Shown: piece by piece, positions 51,364 to 62,096 of the stretch
Layout of the letters: every line of letters begins with the position of its first letter
Position numbering within the stretch: position 1 is the first letter of the stretch
Source of the DNA: Mesorhizobium sp. B1-1-8
GTDB lineage: Bacteria; Pseudomonadota; Alphaproteobacteria; Rhizobiales; Rhizobiaceae
Direction: 5' to 3'
Assembly (NCBI RefSeq): GCF_006442795.2
Contig: NZ_CP083956.1
Coordinates: 3,139,501-3,203,500, forward strand
DNA length: 64,000 bases
Translations under genes and position numbers: made by a program
Notes under the pieces: model-generated
Told to the model about the DNA's origin: nothing
Seen by the model: the letters and a program-made list of their open reading frames with translations, nothing else
Databases searched by the model: none

Positions 51364-52050
51364 TCAACCGGCGAAGGATACGCCCCTGTAATGCATTCCC
51401 ACCTGCACGCCGCGGACGATCAGGCGGGACAGGATTTCCATGTCCAGCGGCATCCGCGGGCGCCAGACATCGAGCAGCAGAGCCACGCGCGCCTGGTCGG
51501 CGTTGTTCATGACTTCGTGCTCGAAGGTGTCGTCCCACAGCATGCACTCGCCGTCGGCGATGCGCCTCTCCTCATGGTTGATCATCATGATCGTTGCCGG
51601 GCGGCCATCCGCCTGCTTCGGGATGACCAGGCCGAGATGAAATCGCATGATGCCGCGAAAGGGGCCGCGGTGGGGCGGGATGTGCTTGTGCGGTGCCAGG
51701 AATGAGACAGCCGCCGATTTGACCTCGGGGCATTCGGACAGCAACCTGCTGAGCGTAGGCATCCGCTCGAGGTTTTGCGGGATCGTCATGTCATAGGCCT
51801 TGAGCACGAACATGCGCCAGTCGAGGCCGTCATTGGCCGAGATTTCAGCCTGCTCAGGCATGATGTCGTGGAAGCGCGGCGCTCTGTTCAATTGCACGGC
51901 AAGCGCCTCGTCACGGATGCCCTGCCAGGCCGCAACGAACTTCGCCGCGTTCGGAAAATAGCTATCGGTATCAAGAACGGGCGGTGCGTCTATGCGCTTT
52001 TCATAGATACGACGGACGAGATCGGTTGCGGACTCATAGACGTGCGACAT
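51364..52050 (-). CDS. Aspartyl/asparaginyl beta-hydroxylase family protein
   Basis: A 228-aa Fe(II)/2-oxoglutarate-type dioxygenase. Metal and cosubstrate residues are in HIPPHRGPFRGIMRFHLGL (about residues 123-141) and DDTFEHEVMNN (about 173-183). Bacterial members include lipid A hydroxylases (LpxO type) and amino-acid hydroxylases; the substrate here is unknown. It is monocistronic and followed by about 140 nt upstream with no other gene before the RND pump end. Confidence 0.85.
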   Translation of the reverse strand: MSHVYESATDLVRRIYEKRIDAPPVLDTDSYFPNAAKFVAAWQGIRDEALAVQLNRAPRFHDIMPEQAEISANDGLDWRMFVLKAYDMTIPQNLERMPTLSRLLSECPEVKSAAVSFLAPHKHIPPHRGPFRGIMRFHLGLVIPKQADGRPATIMMINHEERRIADGECMLWDDTFEHEVMNNADQARVALLLDVWRPRMPLDMEILSRLIVRGVQVGMHYRGVSFAG

Positions 52051-52192
52051 GTCATTGCCTCGATCACCTTATCATATGGCAGGCGATTGTTTTCCGGCCA
52101 TTGTTTCACAGAGATTTGTTCCGGCCGTTGCCACAATCGTGAGAATACCGCTGCATTTGAAGGCAGCGGTAAACCTGCCATTTGAAGAGCCC

Positions 52193-55100
52193 TTATTGCT
52201 GGCTGGCCGCCGCCGGAGTCTCGCCCGAATCCTGCCCGGTATCTTGTTTGGCCAACCTGCCCTTGAATATCCGGCGCACCGTGACGAACAGCAGCGGCAC
52301 CAGGAACACGCCGATCACCGTCGCCGCGATCATGCCACCCATCACACCGATGCCGACGGAGTTCTGCGCGCCCGAGCCCGCGCCGCTGGCGATCGCAAGC
52401 GGCGTGACGCCGAGGATGAAGGCCAGCGACGTCATCAGGATCGGCCGCAGTCGTTGGCGCGCCGCTTCCAACGTCGCCTCGACCAGTCCCATGCCGGCCG
52501 CCTGCCGCTCGATGGCGAACTCGACGATCAAGATGGCGTTCTTGGACGCGAGGCCGATCGTGGTCAAAAGCCCGACCTTGAAATAGACGTCGTTGGTCTG
52601 GCCGAAGAGGCTTGCCGCCAGGAGCGCGCCGAAGATGCCGATCGGCACCGAAAGCAGAACGGCGAACGGGATCGACCAGCTCTCGTAAAGGGCTGCGAGG
52701 CAGAGGAACACGACCAGCGCCGAAATCGCGTAGAGCGACAGCGCCTGGTTGCCGGAAAGCCGCTCCTGATGCGACAGCCCGGTCCATTCATGCGAATATC
52801 CGGGCGGCAGTTGCGCGACCAGCCTGTCGATCTCGTCCATGGCCGCGCCTGAACTCACACCCGCTGCCGCAGCGCCCTGGATCTCGACCGCCGCCGAACC
52901 ATTGTAGCGTTCGAGCCTGGGCGAACCGAAAGTCCAGTGGCTGGAGGCGAAGGCCGAGAACGGCACCATGGCGCCGCTGGCATTGCGCACCTGCCATTTG
53001 TCCAGATCTTCCGGCTGCATGCGGAAATCCGGGGCCGACTGCAGATAGACTGGCTTCACCCGGCCGCGATCGATGAAGTCGTTGACGTAATTGCTGCCCC
53101 AGGCGGTTGACAGCGTGTTGTTGATGTCGGCGAGGCTGACGCCCAGCGCGCTCGCCTTCTCCTGGTCGATGTCGACCGAGAATTGCGGCTGGTCCTCCTG
53201 GCCGTTGGGACGCGTGTTGGCGAGCACCTTGCTCTGCGCGGCCAGGCCGAGAAGTTGGTTGCGCGTCTGGATCAGCGCATCATGGCCGGCGCCATTGACG
53301 TCCTGCAGGTAGAAATCGAAGCCGTTGGTGTTGCCGAAGCCCTGGATGGCGGGCGGGGCGAGCGCGAAGACCTGCGCGTCCTTGATCTTCCTGAAGGCGC
53401 CCATGGCGCGGCCGGCGATCGCCTGCGCCGCCAATGCCGGCGATTTGCGCTGGCCGAAAGCCTTCAGCGGCACGAAGGCGATGCCGACATTCTGGCCGGC
53501 GCCGCCGAAGCCGAAGCCCGAGGCGGTGAAGACGCCTTCGACAGCGTCCTTTTCGTCTTTTAAATAATGATCGGTGACCTGGGCCAGCACGCGCTCGGTC
53601 CGGTCCTGCGTCGCGCCGACCGGCAATTGAACGCTGGTGATCAGGATGCCCTGGTCTTCTTCCGGCAGGAACGAGCTCGGCAGCCGGGCAAACATCCAGC
53701 CCATGGCAATGACGATTGCGAGGAACACGGCGAGGAAGCGCCACGAGCGCTTGATGATGCCATGCGAGCCGTTTCGATAGGCAAGCGTGCCGCGATCGAA
53801 GAAGCGATTGAACCAGCCGAACGGACCGGTCTGCGTTGCATGGTCCTTGGGCCGGCGCAGGATCGTGGCGCAGAGTGCCGGCGTCAGCACCAGGGCGACC
53901 AGCACGGAGAGCACCATTGCCGAAACGATGGTCACCGAGAATTGCCGGTAGATGATGCCGGTGGAGCCGCCGAAGAAGGCCATCGGCACGAACACGGCCG
54001 ACAGCACGGTGGCGATACCGATCAGCGCGCCGGTGATCTCGTTCATCGATTTGCGCGTCGCCTCCCTCGGCGGCAGGCCTTCCTCCTGCATGACGCGCTC
54101 GACATTCTCGACCACGACGATGGCGTCGTCGACGAGCAGGCCGATGGCGAGCACCATGGCGAACATGGTCAGCGTGTTGATCGAATAGCCGAAGAAGGAG
54201 AGCACGCCGAACGTGCCGAGCAGCACCACCGGCACGGCGATGGTGGGGATGAGAGTGGCGCGCAGGTTCTGCAGGAAAAGCAGCATCACCAGGAACACCA
54301 GCACGATCGCTTCGGCCAGCGTCTTGACCACCTCCTCGATCGACAGCCGCACGAAGGGCGAGGTGTCGTAGGGATAGACGACCTCGACGCCTTGCGGGAA
54401 GGTCGAGCTCAGGCGGCTGATCGTGGAGCGCACGGCCTCGGCCGTGTTGATGGCGTTGGCGCCGGTCGCCAGGTTGATGGCGACGCCGGCCGCGGGCCTG
54501 CCGTTGTAATTGGCCTGCGTCGTATAGCTTTCGGCACCGAGCTCGACGGTGGCGACGTCGTTGAGGCGAACCAGCGAACCGTCCGTCTGGCTCTTCAGGA
54601 TGATGTTGCGGAATTGCTCGGCGGTCTGCAGCCGGCTCTTGGCAGTCACTGTGGCGTTGAGTTGCTGGCCCTTGCGCGCCGGCTGGCCGCCGAGCTGTCC
54701 GGCCGAAACCTGCGTGTTCTGCGCCTGGATGGCGGCGGCCACGTCGCTCGGTATCAGCGCATATTTGGCGAGCTGGTGCGGGTCGAGCCAGATGCGCATG
54801 GCATAGCTGGAGCCGAAAAGCTGTGTGGACCCGACACCTTCGACACGCTTCAGCGTGTCGTTGACCGTGCTGTCGACATAGTCGGCAAGATCGGTCGAGT
54901 TCATCTTGCCGTCGCTGGAGACGAAGCCGATGACCATCAGGAAGCCGGTCGAGGATTTGGAGACGTTGATGCCGTTGCTCTGCACCACCTGCGGCAGCTG
55001 CGACTGCAACAGCTGCAGCTTGTTCTGCGTTTGCACCTGGGCGGTGTCCGGGTCGGCAGCGCTGGTGAAGGTCAGCGTGATCGAGGCCTGGCCGGTCGAG

Positions 55101-55348
55101 GTCGACGTCGCCGTCATGTAGTCGAGATTATCGATGCCGGTCATGCCTTGCTCGATGACCTTGGTCACCGAATTCTCGACCGTCTGGGCGTCGGCGCCCG
55201 GATAGGTGGCGCCGATATTGACTGTGGTCGGCGCGATCTGCGGATATTGCGAGATCGGCAGCGTGGTGAGCGCGAGCAGGCCGCCCAGCATGATTACGAT
55301 GGCGATCACCCAGGCGAAGATCGGCCGGTTGATGAAGAATAGCGACAT
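52193..55348 (-). CDS. RND multidrug efflux transporter (AcrB/HAE1 family)
   Basis: A 1051-aa inner-membrane proton antiporter with 12 predicted helices and two large periplasmic loops. The start [27 protein letters not shown] is typical. Proton-relay Asp pair in [18 protein letters not shown] (about 400-418) is present, as is the conserved [14 protein letters not shown] and the [14 protein letters not shown] [12 protein letters not shown] near 940. The adaptor gene precedes it by 4 nt. No outer-membrane TolC partner gene is adjacent, so a shared one is presumably used. Confidence 0.93.
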   Translation of the reverse strand: MSLFFINRPIFAWVIAIVIMLGGLLALTTLPISQYPQIAPTTVNIGATYPGADAQTVENSVTKVIEQGMTGIDNLDYMTATSTSTGQASITLTFTSAADPDTAQVQTQNKLQLLQSQLPQVVQSNGINVSKSSTGFLMVIGFVSSDGKMNSTDLADYVDSTVNDTLKRVEGVGSTQLFGSSYAMRIWLDPHQLAKYALIPSDVAAAIQAQNTQVSAGQLGGQPARKGQQLNATVTAKSRLQTAEQFRNIILKSQTDGSLVRLNDVATVELGAESYTTQANYNGRPAAGVAINLATGANAINTAEAVRSTISRLSSTFPQGVEVVYPYDTSPFVRLSIEEVVKTLAEAIVLVFLVMLLFLQNLRATLIPTIAVPVVLLGTFGVLSFFGYSINTLTMFAMVLAIGLLVDDAIVVVENVERVMQEEGLPPREATRKSMNEITGALIGIATVLSAVFVPMAFFGGSTGIIYRQFSVTIVSAMVLSVLVALVLTPALCATILRRPKDHATQTGPFGWFNRFFDRGTLAYRNGSHGIIKRSWRFLAVFLAIVIAMGWMFARLPSSFLPEEDQGILITSVQLPVGATQDRTERVLAQVTDHYLKDEKDAVEGVFTASGFGFGGAGQNVGIAFVPLKAFGQRKSPALAAQAIAGRAMGAFRKIKDAQVFALAPPAIQGFGNTNGFDFYLQDVNGAGHDALIQTRNQLLGLAAQSKVLANTRPNGQEDQPQFSVDIDQEKASALGVSLADINNTLSTAWGSNYVNDFIDRGRVKPVYLQSAPDFRMQPEDLDKWQVRNASGAMVPFSAFASSHWTFGSPRLERYNGSAAVEIQGAAAAGVSSGAAMDEIDRLVAQLPPGYSHEWTGLSHQERLSGNQALSLYAISALVVFLCLAALYESWSIPFAVLLSVPIGIFGALLAASLFGQTNDVYFKVGLLTTIGLASKNAILIVEFAIERQAAGMGLVEATLEAARQRLRPILMTSLAFILGVTPLAIASGAGSGAQNSVGIGVMGGMIAATVIGVFLVPLLFVTVRRIFKGRLAKQDTGQDSGETPAAASQQ

Positions 55349-55352
55349 CGGC

Positions 55353-56627
55353 TCAGTTCCCGCCCGAGGCGCCGGCCTGCTGGCCGTTGCTGGCCATCCT
55401 GGACGTGGACGGCGCGGCGGACGTGTTCTGCCCGCGCTCCTTGATCTCTCCGGTCGCCTCGTCGATCGTCACTTCGACGCCCGTCGCATCGCCGCCGGGG
55501 CGGGCCAACTGCAAGCCTTCGACGATGACGCGATCGCCGTCGCCGACGCCGGAATCCACCAGCCAATTGTTGCCGACGCTGTTGCGCACGGCGAGCACGC
55601 GCGTCTCGACCTTGCCTTGCGTATTGATGACCATGGCCGTTGCCTCGCCCTTGGTGTTGCGGGTGACGGCGCGCTGCGGCACCAGGAAACTGTTCTGGGC
55701 GACGCCTTCCTCGACCAGCGCCCGCACATACATGCCGGGCAGCAGCAGGCGGTCGGGATTGGGGAATTGGGCCCGCAGCGCAAAGGTGCCGGTGGTCTGG
55801 TCGACATTGGCGCCGGCGAATTCCATCTTGCCGGTCCGCGCATAGATGGTGCCGTTATCGAGCTTCAGCTTGACGCTGACATTGGGACCGCTGAACTTCA
55901 GCCGCCCCTCCGAGATGGCCTGGCGCAGATTAAGCAGGTTGGTGCTCGACTGCGTGACGTCGACATTGATCGGATCGAGCGCGCGGATGGTGGTCAGCAC
56001 CGTTTCCTGGTTGGCGGTGACCAGCGCGCCCGGCGTCAGCGTGGATTTGTCGATGCGGCCGGCGATCGGTGCGGTGATCGAGGTGCGGTCGAGGCTGATG
56101 CGCGCCGTCTCGACGCTGGCCTTGGCCGATGCCACGTCCGCCTGGGCCTGCGCCAGCGTGGCGGCGGCATCGTCGTAATCCTGTTGGGAGACAACCTTCT
56201 GCTTCAGCAATCCGGCATAGCGGTCGAACTTCGCCTGCGCTGTAGAGACCGCTGCCTCCGCCTTCTGCTGGGCCGCGACGGCACTGTCATAGGCGGCCTT
56301 GTAGCTAGCCGGATCGATGAGGTAGAGCGGCTGTCCCACCACCACCTCAGCGCCTTCGTTGAACAGGCGCTGCTGGATGATGCCATTCACCTGCGGGCGC
56401 ACCTCGGCAACCAGTGAAGCCCCCGTGCGCCCCGGCAATTCGGCAGTGATGGCGACCGATTGCGGATGCAAGGTGACGACGCCGACCTCGGGCTTGCCGA
56501 CGCCGCCCATGCCGGCCGGAGCCTTTGCTTGCTCCTGCGAGCAGGCGGCCAGGAAAAGTGCTGCGGCCAGCATCGCGGTCCGGGGCGCGTAGTGGCGTAG
56601 CGACAGGAGACTGGACTCGATGGGCAT
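55353..56627 (-). CDS. RND efflux periplasmic adaptor (AcrA-like lipoprotein)
   Basis: A 424-aa membrane-fusion protein. The lipobox is [12 protein letters not shown] (Cys at about 28), then a lipoyl/barrel-sandwich domain ([34 protein letters not shown]), a coiled-coil hairpin ([57 protein letters not shown]), and beta-barrel. ATG 56627 puts the signal peptide at the N-terminus. A second in-frame ATG at 56777 has a much better ribosome site (AGAAGGAG) but would bury the lipobox 50 residues in. No regulator gene is adjacent. Confidence 0.9.
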   Translation of the reverse strand: MPIESSLLSLRHYAPRTAMLAAALFLAACSQEQAKAPAGMGGVGKPEVGVVTLHPQSVAITAELPGRTGASLVAEVRPQVNGIIQQRLFNEGAEVVVGQPLYLIDPASYKAAYDSAVAAQQKAEAAVSTAQAKFDRYAGLLKQKVVSQQDYDDAAATLAQAQADVASAKASVETARISLDRTSITAPIAGRIDKSTLTPGALVTANQETVLTTIRALDPINVDVTQSSTNLLNLRQAISEGRLKFSGPNVSVKLKLDNGTIYARTGKMEFAGANVDQTTGTFALRAQFPNPDRLLLPGMYVRALVEEGVAQNSFLVPQRAVTRNTKGEATAMVINTQGKVETRVLAVRNSVGNNWLVDSGVGDGDRVIVEGLQLARPGGDATGVEVTIDEATGEIKERGQNTSAAPSTSRMASNGQQAGASGGN

Positions 56628-57248
56628 GGCCTGGATATTTCCCTGGAGTTGCGGTCGCCGCCTGGCTGTCGGCATCGGATCATTCCAGCAGGAGCCGGCT
56701 GAGGACGCACCGGACGTGTCATGGCGATCGGCTGCGCCCGCTTGCACGGCGTCGAGCAATGCGTCGAAGCGGTTCATGCCACGCTCCTTCTGTCTGCGAC
56801 CGGAGTGTGCTCGATGAGCAAGGATCGTGCGCTTGGCCGCGATGCTGATCGGCATCAGTATCCCGATCCGTGGCGACATGCCAAGCATCTTGCCGGTAGC
56901 GCCGCTGTCGGACCGTCGATGAGCGCGGTCGTCGATACCAGACATGTCTTACGCGATCTTGCGGTCATGATTTCCGTGGCTGTCGGGCGAGCGCGGAACC
57001 GGAAGCGAGAGACGACAGGCGGCGTAGCTCAGCCGGATCGTGCCCTTCAGCGTGTCGGCCGGCGGCGTAGTGCGTTGTCCCACGGAAAAGCTGGGGCCTG
57101 CGGAGGCGATCAGCCGCAACAACATGAGGGCTTCCCACATTGTGGCGCCTCCAGTTCTTGATTGAAACGATCGATGGCGGGACGGGCCGCCATCCGAGGT
57201 CGGCCGGCCCGTGAACGGGTAGGTTAGCAAACCGGCCGGCGCAGCCGG
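56628..57248. other. Intergenic, possible adaptor leader; no gene assigned
   Basis: About 620 nt. The lower part (56628-56777) is an in-frame extension of the adaptor, headed by a good ribosome binding site. The rest contains open frames on both strands without family resemblance. The efflux operon promoter should lie here. Confidence 0.4.
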
Positions 57249-57908
57249 TCAGGGTTGCTCGCCATTCCGGGGTGGCGGGAGCTGTCCGCCATGGTCGGGC
57301 AGATCTCCGGGGCCGGCTGCATCGTCCGGCGGATTGCCCCAGGGACCGGGGGGTGGTCCGTGCGGCCGATCCGCCGAAGCGAGGATTTCGAGCTGTTCGG
57401 GCGTCAGCTTGGTGCGCAGTGCCGCGATGGCGTCCTTGAGCCTGGCGGCCGAGGCAGCGCGCTTGGTGACCTCGTCGGCCAGCCTTTCCTGGAAGGCGAA
57501 GGGATCGCGCTTTGCCTGATCGCCGGGACCGGCTGGCCCGGCATCGGGACCGCGACCATCGGGACCGCCGGGGCCGAAATCAGGCGGCGGCGCCAACACC
57601 GCTTGCAGCGCGCTGGTGTAGTCGCGCCAGGCGTCGAGCTGGTCGGAGCGGATGCCGATGCGCGTCTCCAGCACCGAAAGCCGGGCCGCCGGCAGTTCCG
57701 GCGGCGGCCCCATGCGGCGGAAGCCGAAGCCTTCCGGTCCGCGCCGCATCGGCCCGTGCCGCCAGGGCATCGGGCCGTGGTTGTCGCCGTCAGGCCGCGC
57801 CATCGCCGGCGGCTGACCGTCCGGCGCGCTGAAGTCGGGCTGCGCGGCCAGCGCCGGGTGGATGGCGGCGACCGAGAACAGGCCGAGCGCAAGAAGTCTG
57901 CTTCGCAT
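57249..57908 (-). CDS. Spy/CpxP-like periplasmic protein (LTxxQ motif)
   Basis: A 219-aa exported protein with signal peptide MRSRLLALGLFSVAAIHPALA, a Pro/Gly-rich mature part, a helical segment (LSVLETRIGIRSDQLDAWRDYTSAL) and the motif KLTPEQLEILASADR that corresponds to LTxxQ of Spy/CpxP. Family members are envelope-stress chaperones or sensors regulated by Cpx-type systems. It is divergent from the response regulator at 58119, suggesting that it is a target of that pair. Confidence 0.75.
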   Translation of the reverse strand: MRSRLLALGLFSVAAIHPALAAQPDFSAPDGQPPAMARPDGDNHGPMPWRHGPMRRGPEGFGFRRMGPPPELPAARLSVLETRIGIRSDQLDAWRDYTSALQAVLAPPPDFGPGGPDGRGPDAGPAGPGDQAKRDPFAFQERLADEVTKRAASAARLKDAIAALRTKLTPEQLEILASADRPHGPPPGPWGNPPDDAAGPGDLPDHGGQLPPPRNGEQP

Positions 57909-58118
57909 GATGTTTCCTTTCTCTCATGCTTCGGACTGCAGGAGGATAGGCAGCGTCCTTTGCCGCTTTGCTTCCGCGCGTTGCCGAAGGTTGCCAGAAA
58001 AAGGAGATTTGTTTCTGAATGTTTCCGTCTGCCCGCCGGCAACATTCGGTTGCAATTTTCCGTGCCGCTTGGCTATGGCAGCCCTTAATATGAGCCGCGA
58101 ACAGACAACCGGGCGATC

Positions 58119-58844
58119 ATGCAGGCACAATCCCACATCCTTGTCGTCGACGACGACCGCGAGATCAGGACGCTGCTCGGGCGCTATCTCGACGGCCAGG
58201 GGTTTCGCGTCTCGGTGGCGGCCGACCGGCACGAATGCGAGCAGAAGCTCGGTTCCGGCCAGTTCGACCTGATCGTGCTCGACGTCATGCTGCCCGACGG
58301 TTCCGGCCTCGATATCTGCCGGGCGCTGCGGGATCGCAAGCCGCACATTCCGGTCATCCTGCTGACGGCGCTGAAGGAAGACGTCGACCGCATCATCGGC
58401 CTGGAGCTCGGCGCCGACGACTATCTCGGCAAGCCGTTCAACCCGCGCGAACTCTCGGCCCGCATCCGCGCCGTGCTACGGCGTTCGAGCCCGGAAGAGG
58501 CCGCCCCGCGGCGCGTGCGCGTCTACCATTTCGCCGGCTACAGGCTGGAGCCCGACACTCGCAAGGTGGTCGATACGAGAGGCACGGCCGTCGATCTCAC
58601 CGGCGCGGAATTCGACCTCCTGCAGGTTTTCCTCGACCGTCCCGGCCGGCTGTTGTCGCGCGACCAGCTGCTCGACCTGACGCAGGGGCGCGAGCGCGAC
58701 CCGCTCGAGCGCTCGGTCGACGTGCTGATGAGCCGGCTGCGCCGCAAGTTCGGCGACCAGGGCGACGAGCCTCTGTTCAAGACCGTGCGCAACGGCGGCT
58801 ACCAGCTCATCGCGCGCGTCGAGACGGTGGAGAGCCAGGCGTGA
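58119..58844 (+). CDS. OmpR-family response regulator
   Basis: A 241-aa regulator. The receiver domain has acidic DDD at 11-13, phosphoacceptor Asp55 (LIVLDVMLPDGSG), and Lys in LGADDYLGKPFNPRELSARI. A winged-helix DNA-binding domain follows (RKVVDTRGTAVDLTGAEFDLLQVFLDRPGRLLSRDQLLDLTQGR...SVDVLMSRLRRKFGD). GTGA overlap with the histidine kinase gene gives coupled translation. Divergence from the Spy-like gene suggests control of envelope functions. Confidence 0.92.
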   Translation: MQAQSHILVVDDDREIRTLLGRYLDGQGFRVSVAADRHECEQKLGSGQFDLIVLDVMLPDGSGLDICRALRDRKPHIPVILLTALKEDVDRIIGLELGADDYLGKPFNPRELSARIRAVLRRSSPEEAAPRRVRVYHFAGYRLEPDTRKVVDTRGTAVDLTGAEFDLLQVFLDRPGRLLSRDQLLDLTQGRERDPLERSVDVLMSRLRRKFGDQGDEPLFKTVRNGGYQLIARVETVESQA

Positions 58845-60100
58845 ACTCGCTGCGCCGGCGGCTGATCATCCTGCTGGTCGTCTCCATCGTCGGCGTCGTT
58901 GGCCTTGCCACCGCCGTTGCGATCAAGGTGCTGGGCGGACCGTCCCCCGAACTGATCATGCGGCCGGTCGCCCGTCAGATCCAGTTCATGGTGCAGCTCG
59001 TGCCCGGCCACGTGCCGGGCGCCGGCGATGCTCCAGTCCAGATCAGCGACCATCCGGCGGATGGGCTCATGGATCGCAAGCACACGCGGGTGCTCAACGA
59101 CATCCTACGTGGCGACGGCCTCGACGTTTCGGCCGTGGTCACCCGCACGATCGGCAAGCGCGGCATGGTTGCGTCCGTCGCGCTGCCGGGCAATCGCTGG
59201 ATGATCGTGGATGTCACCAATTACGACCCGCCGCGAGACGTCTGGCTCGTGCTGGCGGGCTGGATGGTGCTGATCGTGCTCGGCGCCACCGCGGTGTCGG
59301 TCTATTTCACCGCCGTGCTGGTGCGGCCGCTCGAAATGCTGGAGGCCGCCGTCAGCAAGATCGGATCGGATGGTATGTTGGCAGAGGTGCCGGAAGAGGG
59401 ATCGGCCGAGGTCAGGGTAACGGCGCAGGCGCTCAACCAGCTCTCCGCCAGGCTGAAGACGGCGATGGAAAGCCGCATGCGGTTGGTCGCGGCCGCAGGC
59501 CACGATCTCAGGACGCCGATGACGCGAATGCGGCTGCGCGCCGAATTCCTCGACGAGGATCGCGACAAGTGGCTTCACGACCTCGATGAACTGGACCGCA
59601 TCGCCGACAGCGCCATCCGGCTGGTGCGCGAAGAGGTGAACCAGGACGCGGTCGAGGCGGTCGAACTCGACAGGCTTGTCCGCGATATCGAGGCCGAGAT
59701 GATTTCGGCCGGCCATGCGGTGTCGGTCGATCATCTGGACAAGGTCTCGGTCAAGGCCGGCGCGCTCGGCCTGCGCCGCGCGCTGCGCAACCTGATCGTC
59801 AACGCCGCGACGCATGGCAAAAGCTGCAGCGTCTCGCTCGCCGGGCAGGGCGGCCGCGCGGTGCTCACCATCGCCGACCGTGGTCCCGGCATCCCGCCGG
59901 AGCTCCTGAACAAGGCGTTCGAGCCGTTCTTCCGGGTCGATCCGGCGCGCGCGCAATCCATTCCGGGCGCCGGACTGGGCCTCGCCATCGCCAAGGAGAT
60001 CATCGAGCGCTACGGCGGGACGATCAGGCTGGAGAACCGGCAGGGTGGCGGGCTGCTGCAGACGGTGGTGTTCGGAGCGGAATTGAAGCCGGTCACTTGA
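58841..60100 (+). CDS. Sensor histidine kinase (EnvZ-like)
   Basis: A 419-aa kinase starting at GTG 58841, which overlaps the regulator stop. It has two membrane helices (about 8-29 and 134-160) around a periplasmic sensor of ~100 residues, a HAMP domain (VLVRPLEMLEAAVSKIGSDG), His221 in AAAGHDLRTPMTRMRLR, and ATPase N, G1, G2 boxes (RRALRNLIVNAATHG, IADRGPGIPPELL, GAGLGLAIAKEII). The stimulus is unknown. Its stop overlaps by 8 nt the end of the convergent small secreted-protein gene. Confidence 0.92.
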   Translation: MNSLRRRLIILLVVSIVGVVGLATAVAIKVLGGPSPELIMRPVARQIQFMVQLVPGHVPGAGDAPVQISDHPADGLMDRKHTRVLNDILRGDGLDVSAVVTRTIGKRGMVASVALPGNRWMIVDVTNYDPPRDVWLVLAGWMVLIVLGATAVSVYFTAVLVRPLEMLEAAVSKIGSDGMLAEVPEEGSAEVRVTAQALNQLSARLKTAMESRMRLVAAAGHDLRTPMTRMRLRAEFLDEDRDKWLHDLDELDRIADSAIRLVREEVNQDAVEAVELDRLVRDIEAEMISAGHAVSVDHLDKVSVKAGALGLRRALRNLIVNAATHGKSCSVSLAGQGGRAVLTIADRGPGIPPELLNKAFEPFFRVDPARAQSIPGAGLGLAIAKEIIERYGGTIRLENRQGGGLLQTVVFGAELKPVT

Positions 60101-60344
60101 CCTTTTCGATCACCGGAGGCGGCGTCTGGTCAGGCGCCGGGACCGGCGTGCAATCCGGCCCCTTGCACTCCTGGACGGGGTTCTCGGCCGGCGGCAGGCA
60201 ATTTTGCCCCTTGCAATGAACCGGCGGCTGCTCCGGCGCTTTTTCGCCCTTCGACGGCGCCGGCTGATCCTCAGCGCGAACGGCCGGCACGCCGGCCAGG
60301 CTGATCATGGCGGCGCACACGAGCGCTATCCGAAGCAAGTTCAT
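60093..60344 (-). CDS. Small secreted protein with two CKGxxC repeats
   Basis: An 83-aa exported protein: signal peptide MNLLRIALVCAAMISLAGVPAVRA, then a Pro-rich mature part with CKGQNC and CKGPDC about 19 residues apart. Paired Cys motifs suggest disulfide or metal/haem binding; the true CxxCH of cytochromes is absent. No family known to me. It is convergent with the kinase gene and overlaps it by 8 nt. Confidence 0.65.
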   Translation of the reverse strand: MNLLRIALVCAAMISLAGVPAVRAEDQPAPSKGEKAPEQPPVHCKGQNCLPPAENPVQECKGPDCTPVPAPDQTPPPVIEKVK

Positions 60345-60536
60345 ATTCGCCTCCGGATCTGAAAGCGGGCAGAAGTTTACACGTTCGAGCTAAGGCCGAC
60401 ATGCTGTCACCGCGAACGATGTTAACAGGGTGTTTCCGCCCCAAGGGTGCGCTCGACGCGGATGCGCACCGCTCGGCTTCCATTAGCACTATGAAACCAA
60501 TGCGGTCGCTCGCCGTTGAATGGCGCGAGGGCAGTC

Positions 60537-61847
60537 ATGACCGATCTCAGCGCCAAAGTCGCGCAAGACCAGAGCAACGTCGCGGCAAAAGGGCCATTTC
60601 AGCGCTTCCTCCGGACTATCGGCCCGGGTTTCGTCACCGGCGCCTCCGACGATGACCCGTCGGGCATTGGCACCTACAGCCAGGCTGGAGCACAACTCGG
60701 ATTTTCAATTGGCTGGACGCTTGTCTTCACCTTCCCGCTCATGGCGGCGATCCAGGAGATAGCGGCTCGGGTGGGCCGAACCACGGGGCGGGGTATCTCT
60801 GGAAATCTTTGCCGACACTACCCGGTTTCGCTGGTGTGGTTTGTCGTGATGCTCCTGTTTATCGCCAACGTTATCAATATCGGGGCTGATCTCAGTGCCA
60901 TGGCCGACGCTCTGAAACTCTTGATTGGGGGGCCAAGCCCGCTTTACGTCTTGCTTTTCGGCGCGATTTGCATCTCGGCGATCGTGTTCCTGAATTATTC
61001 AAGATACGTCACCGTCCTCAAATGGACGACGCTTAGCCTGTTCGCTTATGTCATTGCCCCCTTTCTCGCCCATGTGCCTTGGGGCGAAGCGGCAAGCGGT
61101 GTTCTGATTCCGAGCATAAGCTGGAACGGCACCTACTTCACAACGCTGCTAGCGATCCTTGGCACGACCATTTCGCCCTATCTGTTCTTCTGGCAAGCCT
61201 CGGAGGAAGTCGAGGAGGAGGAACTCGATCCCAAGGCGAAACCTCTCAGATGGGCGCCCTGGCAGGCCCTTTCAGCGTTTTCGCGCATCAGGGCTGATAC
61301 GCTGGTAGGAATGGCTTTCTCGAACCTGATCGGCATAGCAATAGTCATCACAACCGCTGCGACTTTGCACAAGGCCGGGGTAACCGATGTCGGTTCTTCA
61401 ACAGACGCCGCAAAGGCGTTGGAACCGGTGGCCGGTCGATTCGCGTTCATGATCTTTGCTGCTGGAATCATCGGTACAGGGCTGCTTGCTGTGCCCATCC
61501 TCGCTGGCTCGGCCGCCTACGCAGTAGGCGAAGCATTTCGCTGGCCTGTAGGCCTGGAGCGCCGGCCAAAGGAAGCTATCGCCTTCTATGCCACTTTGGT
61601 GAGCGCCGGTGTCTTGGGAATGGGGATAATGTTTACACCGATCGATCCCATCAAGGCGCTTTACTGGAGCGCTGTGATCAACGGGATTTGTGCCGTGCCG
61701 GCGATGGTGGTCATGATGCTGATGACCCACCGCCCGGACATCATGGGCGATTTTCCTGTCCATGGCTGGCTGCGCATGCTGGGCTGGTTATCTACGCTGG
61801 CCATGTCGCTCTGTGTCCTGGGTCTGGTCCTGCAATGGATGCTCTAA
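60537..61847 (+). CDS. Nramp-family divalent metal transporter
   Basis: A 436-aa inner-membrane protein with about 11 hydrophobic segments. The N-terminal helix-1 motif is GASDDDPSGIGTYSQAG, a variant of the Nramp DPGN signature, and a later helix reads TTISPYLFFWQASEE where classic Nramp proteins have the metal-binding MPH region. These changes place it among divergent Nramp-related proteins whose substrate may not be manganese. ATG 60537 is preferred over TTG 60516. Confidence 0.82.
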   Translation: MTDLSAKVAQDQSNVAAKGPFQRFLRTIGPGFVTGASDDDPSGIGTYSQAGAQLGFSIGWTLVFTFPLMAAIQEIAARVGRTTGRGISGNLCRHYPVSLVWFVVMLLFIANVINIGADLSAMADALKLLIGGPSPLYVLLFGAICISAIVFLNYSRYVTVLKWTTLSLFAYVIAPFLAHVPWGEAASGVLIPSISWNGTYFTTLLAILGTTISPYLFFWQASEEVEEEELDPKAKPLRWAPWQALSAFSRIRADTLVGMAFSNLIGIAIVITTAATLHKAGVTDVGSSTDAAKALEPVAGRFAFMIFAAGIIGTGLLAVPILAGSAAYAVGEAFRWPVGLERRPKEAIAFYATLVSAGVLGMGIMFTPIDPIKALYWSAVINGICAVPAMVVMMLMTHRPDIMGDFPVHGWLRMLGWLSTLAMSLCVLGLVLQWML

Positions 61848-62096
61848 GCTGCCACGGAGGCCATAGGAAGCTCACATTTGCACGATTTCCCGCCAAGGTC
61901 CTTGTGCAGCCGCCGCTGTACCGTTCTGGGACGCTCAGATTGGCATTCAAATTGCTGCACTGGACTGTGCCAGCTCTGTGTTGGGGAGGTCTGGAAATCG
62001 CCCCGATCGTACCGGGACGTGGGCTCGCTGGGTTGGGCAAGGGGTTTTCCAGCGAGCCTTTCGGATGCCCGCGGGAGATAACGACTGGGAAGCCAT

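Noticed and set aside
53567..55342. A 591-codon open frame antisense to the RND transporter
   Set aside because: Opposite strand of a well-supported acrB-type gene; composition is Asp/His/Arg-rich noise.
56949..57230. A 93-aa minus-strand frame upstream of the efflux adaptor
   Set aside because: No family resemblance; checked because an efflux regulator would be expected here, but it has no helix-turn-helix.
58235..60100. A 621-codon frame that would extend the histidine kinase upstream
   Set aside because: The first 200 codons overlap the response regulator out of frame and look like noise; GTG 58841 with GTGA overlap is the natural start.
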